Shown: positions 15,506 to 22,377 of the stretch, piece after piece | Layout: each line of letters starts with the position of its first letter | How positions within the stretch are numbered: the first letter of the stretch is position 1 | NCBI GenBank assembly: GCA_963766375.1 | Contig: CAVXZG010000014.1 | Coordinates: 1-26,377 of the forward strand | Length of the DNA: 26,377 nucleotides | Reading direction: 5' to 3' | Source: AC-32 sp963766375 | GTDB taxonomy: Bacteria; Actinomycetota; Thermoleophilia; Gaiellales; Gaiellaceae | Made by a program: the position numbers and the translations under genes | Notes under the pieces: generated by a model | What the model saw: the letters and a program-made list of their open reading frames with translations, nothing else | The model's database searches: none | Told to the model about the DNA's origin: nothing

Positions 15506-15531
15506 CGTGGGGGGACCTCGGTTCCCCCACG
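15506..15531 (+). terminator. Terminator of tRNA-Ser(GGA)
   Basis: An 8-bp stem CGTGGGGG / CCCCCACG with a 10-nt loop, 6 bp after the tRNA. It also separates the tRNA from the ferritin-like gene. Confidence 0.65.
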
Positions 15532-15553
15532 AACCCGACGAGAGGAGCACGGC

Positions 15554-15877
15554 ATGGGTTTCGAGCAGTACCACGAGCCGGCGGCCGAGTTGAGCGCGGA
15601 GACGCGAACGTTTGCGCGGATGCTCACCTCGCTGACCGAGGAAGCCGAGGCGATCGGCTGGTATGAGCAGCGCATCTCGCTCGAACCAGACGCTCAGGCG
15701 CGCGCGATCATGGAGAACGCTCAGCAAGAGGAGTTCAAGCACTTCGGGATGGACCTCGAGTTCCTGATCCGGCGCAGCCCGAAGTGGCGGGTTGCACTGG
15801 AGAACATCCTGTTCAAGGACGGCGACATCGTCGAGCACGGCGAGGAGGCCGAAGAAGCCGAGGGCTCGGTGAGCTGA
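15554..15877 (+). CDS. Encapsulated ferritin-like protein (EncFtn type)
   Basis: A 107-residue, two-helix ferroxidase-type protein. Residues follow the EncFtn pattern: Glu32 and Trp36-Tyr37 in EAEAIGWYEQR, then Glu60 and His63 in NAQQEEFKHFGMDLEFLIRR, the ExxH iron site. EncFtn subunits form a decamer whose iron centre lies between two monomers, and normally sit inside an encapsulin shell that they are targeted to by a C-terminal tail. Here the tail after LFKDGDIVEHG is short and acidic (EEAEEAEGSVS) without a recognisable GSL-type targeting peptide, and no shell gene is in the window. The start at 15554 follows AGAGGAG. Its stop is 2 bp from the polymerase start, so the two may be translated together. 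Family: fairly sure. Shell partner: absent or elsewhere. Confidence 0.85.
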   Translation: MGFEQYHEPAAELSAETRTFARMLTSLTEEAEAIGWYEQRISLEPDAQARAIMENAQQEEFKHFGMDLEFLIRRSPKWRVALENILFKDGDIVEHGEEAEEAEGSVS

Positions 15878-15879
15878 GC

Positions 15880-16860
15880 GTGCGGATTGGGCGGCGCGAG
15901 GTCAACGTCACCAACCCGGACAAGGTGTACTTCCCCGAGCCGGGGCTGACGAAGGGCGACCTGGTCGCCTATTACCTCGCCGTTGCCGCTCCCGTTTTGA
16001 ACCACGTCCAGCGGCGGCCGATGCAGATGAAGCGCTACCCGGAGGGCGTGGACGGGTTTTTCTTCTACCAGAAGCGGGTTCCCGAGCCTCACCCGGACTG
16101 GCTCGAGACCGTGCACATCGAGTTTCCGAGCGGGCGCAGCGCCGACTTCCCCGTCTGCAACGAGCCGGCCGCGCTCGCCTGGATCGCCAACCTCGGGTGC
16201 ATCGAGCTCCACACCTGGCATTCGCGCATCGACGACGTCGACCGGCCCGACTACCTCCTGATCGACCTCGACCCGAGCGAGGGCAACCCCTGGGCCTATG
16301 TGCGCGAGATCGCGATGGTGGTCAAGGAGGTGATGGACGAGCTCGGCCTCGCCTCGTTCCCGAAGACCTCCGGCGCGACGGGGCTGCACATCCTCGCGCC
16401 GATCAAGCCGGAGCTCGGGTTTCCGGAGGTGCGGCGCTTCGCCAAGGCGCTCGCGCAGGAGGTCGAGCGGCGCATCGGCGACCAGGACGTCGCGACCACG
16501 ACCTGGAAGGTGGCCGACCGGCGGGGCGTCTTCGTCGACTACGGCCAGAACTCGCGCGACCGGACGATCGCCTCCGCCTACTCGATCCGTCCGACCGCCG
16601 ACGCGCGGGCCTCGGCACCGCTGGCCTGGAAAGAGGTGCCGCGCTCCGACCCGGCCCGGTTCACGCTCAAGACGATGCGCAAGCGCCTCGACAAGGTCGG
16701 CGACCTGACCGCCGGGATCTGGCGCCACAAGGCGAGCCTGCTGCCGCGCTTCGAGGAGCTCGAGCTCGAGCCGGGCGATCCGTCGATCGTCGCGCTACCC
16801 AGGAGCGGTCGCGCCGTGCGCTGGGAGAGCGACCAGGGCGGCTGGAACAGGCGGCGCTAG
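15880..16860 (+). CDS. LigD-type polymerase/primase domain (NHEJ)
   Basis: A stand-alone 326-residue archaeo-eukaryotic primase-type polymerase, the PolDom of bacterial end-joining LigD. It fills gaps and adds nucleotides, preferring ribonucleotides, at double-strand breaks held by Ku. Visible motifs: TNPDKVYFPE at the N-terminus, ELHTWHSR with a conserved His (about 111), LLIDLDPSE carrying the catalytic Asp pair (129, 131), KTSGATGLHI for the nucleotide, and VFVDYGQNSRDRTIASAYS with a third Asp. GTG 15880 is used because it is the first in-frame start after the ferritin stop and gives the family N-terminus. The ligase needed for joining is the next gene, convergent, with stops overlapping by 4 bp. 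No Ku gene is visible. Confidence 0.92.
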   Translation: MRIGRREVNVTNPDKVYFPEPGLTKGDLVAYYLAVAAPVLNHVQRRPMQMKRYPEGVDGFFFYQKRVPEPHPDWLETVHIEFPSGRSADFPVCNEPAALAWIANLGCIELHTWHSRIDDVDRPDYLLIDLDPSEGNPWAYVREIAMVVKEVMDELGLASFPKTSGATGLHILAPIKPELGFPEVRRFAKALAQEVERRIGDQDVATTTWKVADRRGVFVDYGQNSRDRTIASAYSIRPTADARASAPLAWKEVPRSDPARFTLKTMRKRLDKVGDLTAGIWRHKASLLPRFEELELEPGDPSIVALPRSGRAVRWESDQGGWNRRR

Positions 16861-17882
16861 CCGGCCGCGAGCAGGCTCTCGACGGTCGGGTCGCCGCGGC
16901 GGCGCTTCGCGCGCACCTGGTCCCAGGTGCACTCGGGTGGATCCTTGTCCGGCCGGAAGCGGAGGAACTTCGTGCCGTGCCGGAAGCGGTTTCCTTCGAG
17001 CTTGTCGTAGCGCACCTCGACGACGAGCTTCGGCTTGACCGGATTCCAATCGAGCTCCTTCCCCTGCGACCAGCGGCTCTGGCCGCCGGGGATGCGCTTG
17101 TCGCTCAGGTGACCTCCGCCCTGGAGCTTCGGCAGCGCTTCCTCGAGCTCGCGACGAACGTGAGCCGGGAAGCCCGAGCAGTGGCCGACGAAGTCGAGCT
17201 CGCCGTCGTCGCCGTAGAGGCCGAGCAACAGCGTCGAGATCCGGCCCTTGCCCTTGTCGCTCCAGCGGAAGCCCACGATCACGCAGTCGGCGGTGCGGTA
17301 GGGCTTCACCTTCACCACGCCTTCGCGGGAACCGGGCAGGTAGGGCTGCTCGAGCCGCTTCGCAACGACGCCGTCGAGGCCGGCCTGGTCGAGCCGCTCG
17401 AGCCAGCGCTTCGCCTGCTTCGGGTCGAGCTCGGCGGGCGAGAGGCGGAAGCGCTTCGCCTTACGTTCGAGCTCTCGGCGCCGTTTCTTCAGCGGCAGCT
17501 CGTGCAGCGGCTCCCCCTTCCAGACGAGGATGTCGAAGGCGACGAACTCGGCCGGGATCTCCGCCGAGAGCCTCTTGATCCGGCTCTCGGCTGGGTGGAG
17601 CCGCATCTGAAGCTGGTCGAACTCGAGCCGGCCGTCGCGCGCGATGATGATCTCGCCGTCGAGGGCGGACTCCGGCGGCAAGAGCTTGCCGACCTCCTCG
17701 AGCTCGGGGAAGTAGCGCAGCAGCGGCCGCCCGTTCCGGCTCCACAGGCGCAGGCCGCCGCCGAGGTTCTCGAGCACGCCGCGGAAGCCGTCCCACTTCG
17801 GCTCGTACTGCCAGTCGCCGGTTGGCAGCTCAGCGACGAGCTCGGCTTCCATCGGCGGGAACGGGAGTGCTTTGGGCGGCAC
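16857..17882 (-). CDS. ATP-dependent DNA ligase (LigC/LigD ligase domain type)
   Basis: A 341-residue ligase with adenylation and OB domains. Motif I is YEPKWDGFR with the adenylated Lys at about 29, motif III lies near FVAFDILVWKG, motif IV is GVVAKRL and motif V is VKVKPYRTADCVIVGF. The C-terminal OB-fold part includes ELDFVGHCSGF and VEVRYDKLEGNRFRH. It seals nicks after end processing, most likely together with the adjacent polymerase. Length suits a LigC-type enzyme without extra nuclease domain. TAGCGT ends 7 bp before GTG 17882 on this strand, which supports a leaderless start. It is divergent from fabF with only 44 bp between starts. Confidence 0.93.
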   Translation of the reverse strand: MPPKALPFPPMEAELVAELPTGDWQYEPKWDGFRGVLENLGGGLRLWSRNGRPLLRYFPELEEVGKLLPPESALDGEIIIARDGRLEFDQLQMRLHPAESRIKRLSAEIPAEFVAFDILVWKGEPLHELPLKKRRRELERKAKRFRLSPAELDPKQAKRWLERLDQAGLDGVVAKRLEQPYLPGSREGVVKVKPYRTADCVIVGFRWSDKGKGRISTLLLGLYGDDGELDFVGHCSGFPAHVRRELEEALPKLQGGGHLSDKRIPGGQSRWSQGKELDWNPVKPKLVVEVRYDKLEGNRFRHGTKFLRFRPDKDPPECTWDQVRAKRRRGDPTVESLLAAG

Positions 17883-17926
17883 GGTCGCAACGCTACCGGG
17901 ACTGCCGCGCGCTCTAAGCTCTCAGC
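17883..17926. promoter_or_regulatory. Compact divergent leaderless promoters, ligase and fabF
   Basis: Only 44 bp separate the two start codons. TAAGCT (17915-17920) ends 6 bp before the fabF GTG, and TAGCGT on the other strand ends 7 bp before the ligase GTG. Both fit leaderless -10 boxes, so the -35 regions must nearly abut or overlap, and the two genes may compete for polymerase. Confidence 0.5.
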
Positions 17927-19156
17927 GTGAGGCGGGTAGCGGTCACGGGGCTCGGGGCGATCACGCCGGTCGGGAACGACGCGCGCTCGACCTGGAACGC
18001 CGCGGTTGCCGGCGAAAGCGGGATCGACTGGATCCGCGCGTTCGACCCGGACGGGCTGCCGGTGCGGATCGCGGCCGAGGTCAAGGACTTCGACCCGACC
18101 GGCCTCGCGGGCCCGAAGGACCTGCGCCGGCTCGACCGCAACGTCGTGCTCGCGCTCGGGGCCGCCAAGGAGGCGATGGCGGACGCCGGCCTGAACGGTT
18201 TCGACCCGATGCGGGTCGGGATCGTGTTCGGCTCGGCGATCGGTGGCCTGAACGGGATCGTGCAGCAGGCGGAGACCCTGCGTGACCGCGGGCCGGACCG
18301 GATCTCGCCGTACTTCATCCCGAGCGTGCTCGTGGACACGGCCAGCGGCCAGCTCGCGATCTCGCTGGGGATCAGCGGGCCCAACTACGCGCCCGTCTCG
18401 GCCTGCGCGACCGGCTCGACCGCGGTCGGGGAGGGTGCCGAGATCATCCGCCGGGGAGACGCCGACGCGATCCTGGCGGGCGGCACCGAGTCCTGCATTC
18501 ACCCGCTGATCCTGGCCGGCTTCACCGCGATGCGGGGCCTGGCCGCGGAGGAGGAGCATCCGCCGCGGGCCTCGCGGCCGTTCGACGCGACCCGCGCCGG
18601 TTTCGTGATGGGCGAGGGCGCCTGCGTGCTGGTGCTCGAGGAGCTCGAGGGCGCGCAGGCACGAGGGGCCACGATCTACGCCGAGGTGCTCGGCTACGGA
18701 GCGTCGAACGACGCGTACCACCTGGCCGCGCCCGAGCCGGAGGCCATCGGCGTGGGGGAGATGATGCGGGCGGCCCTTGACCGCGCCGGCGTCGAGCCCG
18801 AGCGGGTCGGCTACATCAACGCGCACGGCACCTCGACTCCGCTCGGCGACGCGGCGGAGACGAAGGCGATCAAGGACGTCTTCGGCGACCACGCGTACAA
18901 GCTCGCCGTCTCCTCGACGAAGTCCGTGATGGGCCACTGCTTCGGGGCAGCCGGCGCGATCGAGGCGATGATGTGCGTGCTCGCCGTGCACGAGGGCGTC
19001 CTTCCGCCGACGATCAACTACGAGAACCCTGATCCCGTGTGCGATCTCGACTACGTGCCGAACGAGTCGCGGAAGGCAGACGTGGACGTGGCGCTCTCGA
19101 ACGCGATGGGCCTCGGCGGGCACAACGCCTGCGTGCTCATCGGCCGCGCAACCTAA
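17927..19156 (+). CDS. fabF: 3-oxoacyl-ACP synthase II
   Basis: A 409-residue condensing enzyme that extends acyl-ACP with malonyl-ACP in fatty acid synthesis. The thiolase-fold signature is complete: catalytic Cys160 in VSACATGST, His300 in INAHGTSTPLGD, and Lys332 with His337 in STKSVMGHCFGAAGA. The N-terminus VAVTGLGAITPVG and the closing MGLGGHNACVLI are typical of FabF. No acyl carrier protein or other fab gene is adjacent, so it may be a housekeeping paralogue or serve a specialised lipid. It ends by overlapping the stop of the convergent HAD gene by 4 bp. Confidence 0.93.
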   Translation: MRRVAVTGLGAITPVGNDARSTWNAAVAGESGIDWIRAFDPDGLPVRIAAEVKDFDPTGLAGPKDLRRLDRNVVLALGAAKEAMADAGLNGFDPMRVGIVFGSAIGGLNGIVQQAETLRDRGPDRISPYFIPSVLVDTASGQLAISLGISGPNYAPVSACATGSTAVGEGAEIIRRGDADAILAGGTESCIHPLILAGFTAMRGLAAEEEHPPRASRPFDATRAGFVMGEGACVLVLEELEGAQARGATIYAEVLGYGASNDAYHLAAPEPEAIGVGEMMRAALDRAGVEPERVGYINAHGTSTPLGDAAETKAIKDVFGDHAYKLAVSSTKSVMGHCFGAAGAIEAMMCVLAVHEGVLPPTINYENPDPVCDLDYVPNESRKADVDVALSNAMGLGGHNACVLIGRAT

Positions 19157-19803
19157 GGCTCGACGACCTCCGGAGTCAGCTCGTCGAGCGACCGCAGGAG
19201 GACATCCGCCTGCGTCAGCGCGTCTTCGGCCGGCGGGAAGTGCTGGGTTCGGGATCGCGATCACGCGGCATCCCGGCGGCCTTCGCGGCGCGGATGCCGT
19301 TCTCGGAGTCCTCGATCGCCGCCGCGTGCGTCGGGCTCGACGCCCAGCCGGCGCGCCGCCTCCAGGTAGACGTCGGGCGCGGGCTTGCCTCGGGCGGCCT
19401 CCTCCGAGGAGACCGTGGCCTTGAAGAGGTGCTCCACGCCCAGCAGCTCGAGCGCGAGGTCGATCAGCTCGCGGTTCGACGAGGACGCCAGCCCCAGGGG
19501 CCAGCGGGCGGCGAGCCGGTCGACCGCTTCGCGTGCGCCCGGAACGACCGGAAGGTGCTCGCGATAGAGCTTCGCCATCCGCTCGACGACCTCCCGGCTG
19601 ATCTCCTCGGGCGGCTCGGGAAGGCCGATCACGTCATGCATGTAGCGCGACCACTCCAGGGAGCTCATGCCCATCATGTCCCGCTGGGCGTTCTCGTGCC
19701 AGCGGCCGCCGCGCTCCTTGGCGAGCTGCTCGCGGGCCTCGTCCCAGACCTGTTCGGAGTCGAGCAGGACGCCGTCGAGGTCGAAGATGACCGCCTCGAT
19801 CAC
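19153..19803 (-). pseudogene. HAD phosphatase (beta-phosphoglucomutase-like), three frameshifts
   Basis: Repaired length is about 215 residues. The first frame, from 19803, has motif I VIFDLDGVLLDSE, the cap domain, motif II LGLASSSNRE and the Lys of motif III in ARGKPAPDVYLEAARRLG. The acidic motif IV IEDSENGIRAAKAAG is in the second frame, VIAIPNP in the third, and the end HFPPAEDALTQADVLLRS returns to the first frame and stops at 19153. Shifts near 19320-19330, 19268-19275 and 19243-19248 are each one extra base, so their sum restores the original frame. A dead gene is possible, but complete motif conservation argues for recent or artefactual insertions. The start overlaps the end of the flavin reductase gene by 4 bp, which indicates translational coupling. 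Likely substrate: a sugar phosphate. Confidence 0.8.
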
Positions 19804-20270
19804 AGCGCGACGTAGCTCTGGCCGTGAAAGACGAGCGGCTGCCGACCAGGGCCGGGCTCTGCGCTGTCGACCTCGCCGACGAAGAACGTGTGGTCGCCGG
19901 TCGGATGCTCGCCCGCGGTCCGGCAGCGCAGCCAGCCCACGGCACCGTCCAACTGGGGCGGGCCTTCGGCGTCGCGCAGGGGGATGCGCTCCCAGAGCGC
20001 GATCGGAGGGACCCCGCGGGCGAAGTGCTGCGCGAGGTGCTCCTGGCCTTCGGCGAGCATGCTCACGGCGAACGCGCCGGACTCGCGCAGCAGCTCGTGC
20101 AGCGCGGCGTCGCGGCGAATCGCCACTCCGACGAGCGGGGGCTCGAGCGACAGCGAGACGAGCGAGGCAACGGTCAGGCCGAGGCGCTGGCCGTCGTGAT
20201 CGACGGTGACCACGGCCACGCCGGCGGGGAACCTGCCCATGACCGCGCGCAGCTCGTCGCCACTGACCAC
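19800..20270 (-). CDS. Flavin reductase-like FMN-binding protein
   Basis: A 156-residue protein of the flavin reductase-like split-barrel family. It reads MGRFPAGVAVVTVDHDG, GLTVASLVSLSLEPPLVGVA (the family signature around the FMN), SGAFAVSMLAEGQ, and GDHTFFVGEVDSAEPG near the C-terminus. Members reduce FMN or FAD with NAD(P)H for a partner monooxygenase, or bind FMN or haem. No monooxygenase is adjacent. TATGAT ends 6 bp before GTG 20270, so the gene seems to have its own leaderless promoter although the secreted protein gene upstream ends only 18 bp away. The HAD gene follows with a 4-bp overlap. Confidence 0.87.
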   Translation of the reverse strand: MVSGDELRAVMGRFPAGVAVVTVDHDGQRLGLTVASLVSLSLEPPLVGVAIRRDAALHELLRESGAFAVSMLAEGQEHLAQHFARGVPPIALWERIPLRDAEGPPQLDGAVGWLRCRTAGEHPTGDHTFFVGEVDSAEPGPGRQPLVFHGQSYVAL

Positions 20271-20288
20271 GCGGCGATCATACGAGCG

Positions 20289-21275
20289 TCAATGATCAGT
20301 GCACTTGGGCCACGCGCCGCGAATCGAATCGAGCTTCGCGTTCATCTGCCGCTCGAGCCGGACATCCGCGGGATCGTGCGGGTTGTAGGGGCCGAGCCCC
20401 GGCCCCTGCCACATCAGGTCGGGAGTGACGCCCGGCCCCGTCACGGTGATCCGGTATCTGTCGCCTGTCCCGGGCCCGCGATTCCGATGGGGCGTGCCCT
20501 TCGGGTGCGCGTAGCCCGCGTAGGGATCTGCCGGCACGAAGCCGTGGCAGAAGATCCCGGGCGGCCCATGCGAGACGATCGAGGCGTCGCGGCGCCAGCC
20601 GGCTCCGTACACCGAGTTGCGGGTATCGATGTAGACGAGCCGTCCGTAGCCGTCGGTCGGCGCCCCGCGGCCGGTCGTTCCGAAGCCGCGGACGCCGGCG
20701 CCCCTGTACGTGTACTGGCCGAAGACTTCCTGGAATCGATCGCCGGAGAGCCAGTCTCTGTAGACGCTCAGCACCGCGAGCGGCCCTCTCCAGTGTGAGA
20801 GGTGAAGCCACCACCTTCCCTGTCGTGAGAGCCACGGGGCGAAGCCGAGGTCGGGCAGCGCGGTCTGCCAGCTCTGAAGTGCCCAGTACGAGCCGTCCGG
20901 CGCCTTGCAGGCGGTCACGAACCAGGCGAGAGCGGGACCGTCGTACGGTCGGCAGGCGTTGCGGAAGGTCTTCCACACGGGCCTGTGAAACGCCCCCCAA
21001 CCGCCCGAGTAGTCGAGCCTGAACCTGACCTGCGTCGGTCCGTCCTGGGTGGCCGGCCGCACTCGTGCGTCGATCGCGCCCCACGCGAGCAGATGCCTCA
21101 GCCTCCCACCGTCCCTGTAGGTGACGAGTGCCTTGCCTCGCGTGTTGACCGCGAGCTGGATCTCAGCTGCGTTGCCCGCGATGATCTTCGACGCCGCAGC
21201 GGGCCCCGCGAGCGCGAGCACACACGCCAGCACGCCCAAGACAGGGAGTACGCGATTACCCAAGAACCACCCCAC
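20289..21275 (-). CDS. Secreted Trp/Gly-rich protein, tandem paralogue A, unknown
   Basis: A 328-residue exported protein of no family I recognise. The signal peptide spans about 1-28 (hydrophobic VLPVLGVLACVLALAG, then AAAS). Downstream it is closely similar to the next gene upstream (21302-22276), about two thirds identical by eye over the last 220 residues. Shared blocks include LDYSGGW, PYDGP.LAW, ACKAP.GSYWALQ, QTALP.LG.APWL, WWLHLSHW, RFQEVFG.YTY.G, GVRGFGTT, PTDGYGRL, HGPPG.FC, RGPGTG.RYRITV, GPGVTPD.MWQG and LDSIRG.W.KC. Four conserved Cys could form two disulfides, and the C-terminus ends in a conserved His. Weak start signals (GTG 21275 without ribosome site) suggest translation after its twin. 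Confidence 0.82.
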   Translation of the reverse strand: MGWFLGNRVLPVLGVLACVLALAGPAAASKIIAGNAAEIQLAVNTRGKALVTYRDGGRLRHLLAWGAIDARVRPATQDGPTQVRFRLDYSGGWGAFHRPVWKTFRNACRPYDGPALAWFVTACKAPDGSYWALQSWQTALPDLGFAPWLSRQGRWWLHLSHWRGPLAVLSVYRDWLSGDRFQEVFGQYTYRGAGVRGFGTTGRGAPTDGYGRLVYIDTRNSVYGAGWRRDASIVSHGPPGIFCHGFVPADPYAGYAHPKGTPHRNRGPGTGDRYRITVTGPGVTPDLMWQGPGLGPYNPHDPADVRLERQMNAKLDSIRGAWPKCTDH

Positions 21276-21301
21276 GGGAGGGTAGCGGTCGCGCTAGCTG
21301 G

Positions 21302-22276
21302 CTAGTGCTTGCGGCACTTGGTCCAGCTGCCGCGGATCGAGTCCAGCGTTCCGTTCATCTGGTGCTCGAGGTCCACGTCGGCCGGGTTGCTCGGGTTGTA
21401 CGGGTGGAGAGCCTGGCCCTGCCACATCACGTCGGGCGTGACCCCGGGGCCCTCGACCGTGATCCGGTACTGCTCGCCGGTGCCCGGGCCGCGCTTGCGG
21501 TTCGGGATTCCCGGCGGGTGCGCGTAGCCACCCACGTACGGGTTATGCGGGAAGAAGCCGTAGCAGAACATCCCGGGCGGCCCGTGCGGCACGAACGAGT
21601 TCTCGCGCAGCCAGCCAGGCCCGTAAGACGAGTTGAAGGTGTCGAGGTAGAGCAGGCGGCCGTAGCCGTCGGTCGGGTCGCCGTACTTCGTCGTGCCGAA
21701 GCCGCGGACGCCGACGCCCTTGTACGTGTACCGGCCGAAGACTTCCTGGAAACGGCCGCTGTAGACCCAGTCCGTGTAGACCTCGAGCTTCGGCAGGTCG
21801 CCGGTCCAGTGCGACAGGTGCAGCCACCAGGTCTTCTGCTTCGCGAGCCACGGCGCCATGCCGAGGTTCGGGAGCGCGGTCTGCCACGTCTGGAGCGCCC
21901 AGTACGAGCCGTTCGGCGCCTTGCAGGCGGCGGCGAGCCAGGCGAGCTCGGGGCCGTCGTAGGGCTGGCAACCGTCCTTGAATGTCTTCCAGACGAGCTT
22001 CCTGTGCTTCCAGCCGCCGGAGTAGTCGAGCTTCAGCTTCATCTGCTTGATCTTGTTGTTGCTGCTCGGCCGGGTCCGCGCATTGACAGCGCCCCAGGCG
22101 AGCAGATGCGTGACCTTGCCTCGCACCGAGTACGTGACCATGGCCGTGCCCTTGGCGTTGACCGCCAGCTTGAAATTCGAGGCATTCCGCGCGATCAGCT
22201 GCGACGCGCTAGCGGGAGCGACGAGACCTACGGCGCCGACGAGAGCGCACGAAAAGACGACGAATCGAGTGCGCAA
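21302..22276 (-). CDS. Secreted Trp/Gly-rich protein, tandem paralogue B, unknown
   Basis: A 324-residue exported protein, sister of the gene at 20289-21275 and 26 bp upstream of it. TTG 22276 is preferred: GAAGGGG precedes it, and it leads straight into a signal peptide (RTRF, hydrophobic VVFSCALVGAVGLVA, then PASAS). Longer starts at ATG 22306 and 22315 have no ribosome site. It is more Lys-rich in the N-terminal third (KIKQMKLKLDYSGGW, KHRKLVWKTFKDG) than its twin. All conserved blocks and the four Cys are shared. The abundance of Trp and Tyr and the PTDGYGRL and YRITV blocks suggest a beta-sheet fold that may bind polysaccharide, but this is a guess. No catalytic pattern is obvious. Confidence 0.82.
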   Translation of the reverse strand: MRTRFVVFSCALVGAVGLVAPASASQLIARNASNFKLAVNAKGTAMVTYSVRGKVTHLLAWGAVNARTRPSSNNKIKQMKLKLDYSGGWKHRKLVWKTFKDGCQPYDGPELAWLAAACKAPNGSYWALQTWQTALPNLGMAPWLAKQKTWWLHLSHWTGDLPKLEVYTDWVYSGRFQEVFGRYTYKGVGVRGFGTTKYGDPTDGYGRLLYLDTFNSSYGPGWLRENSFVPHGPPGMFCYGFFPHNPYVGGYAHPPGIPNRKRGPGTGEQYRITVEGPGVTPDVMWQGQALHPYNPSNPADVDLEHQMNGTLDSIRGSWTKCRKH

Positions 22277-22377
22277 GGAGACCCCTTCGCTGAGTACCGG
22301 CCGCATGCAAGGCACATCGGAAAAATCGAGGACTCGCCCTGAAGCGAAACCGTGCTCAGTTCGAGGGATGACGCGGG

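Noticed and set aside
16197..17930. 577-codon open frame on + across polymerase and ligase genes
   Set aside because: Overlaps two real genes in other frames and matches no protein family.
17489..19264. 591-codon open frame on - opposite fabF
   Set aside because: Shadow of fabF and the ligase. Only its first residues (IAIPNP) are real, as a frameshifted segment of the HAD gene.
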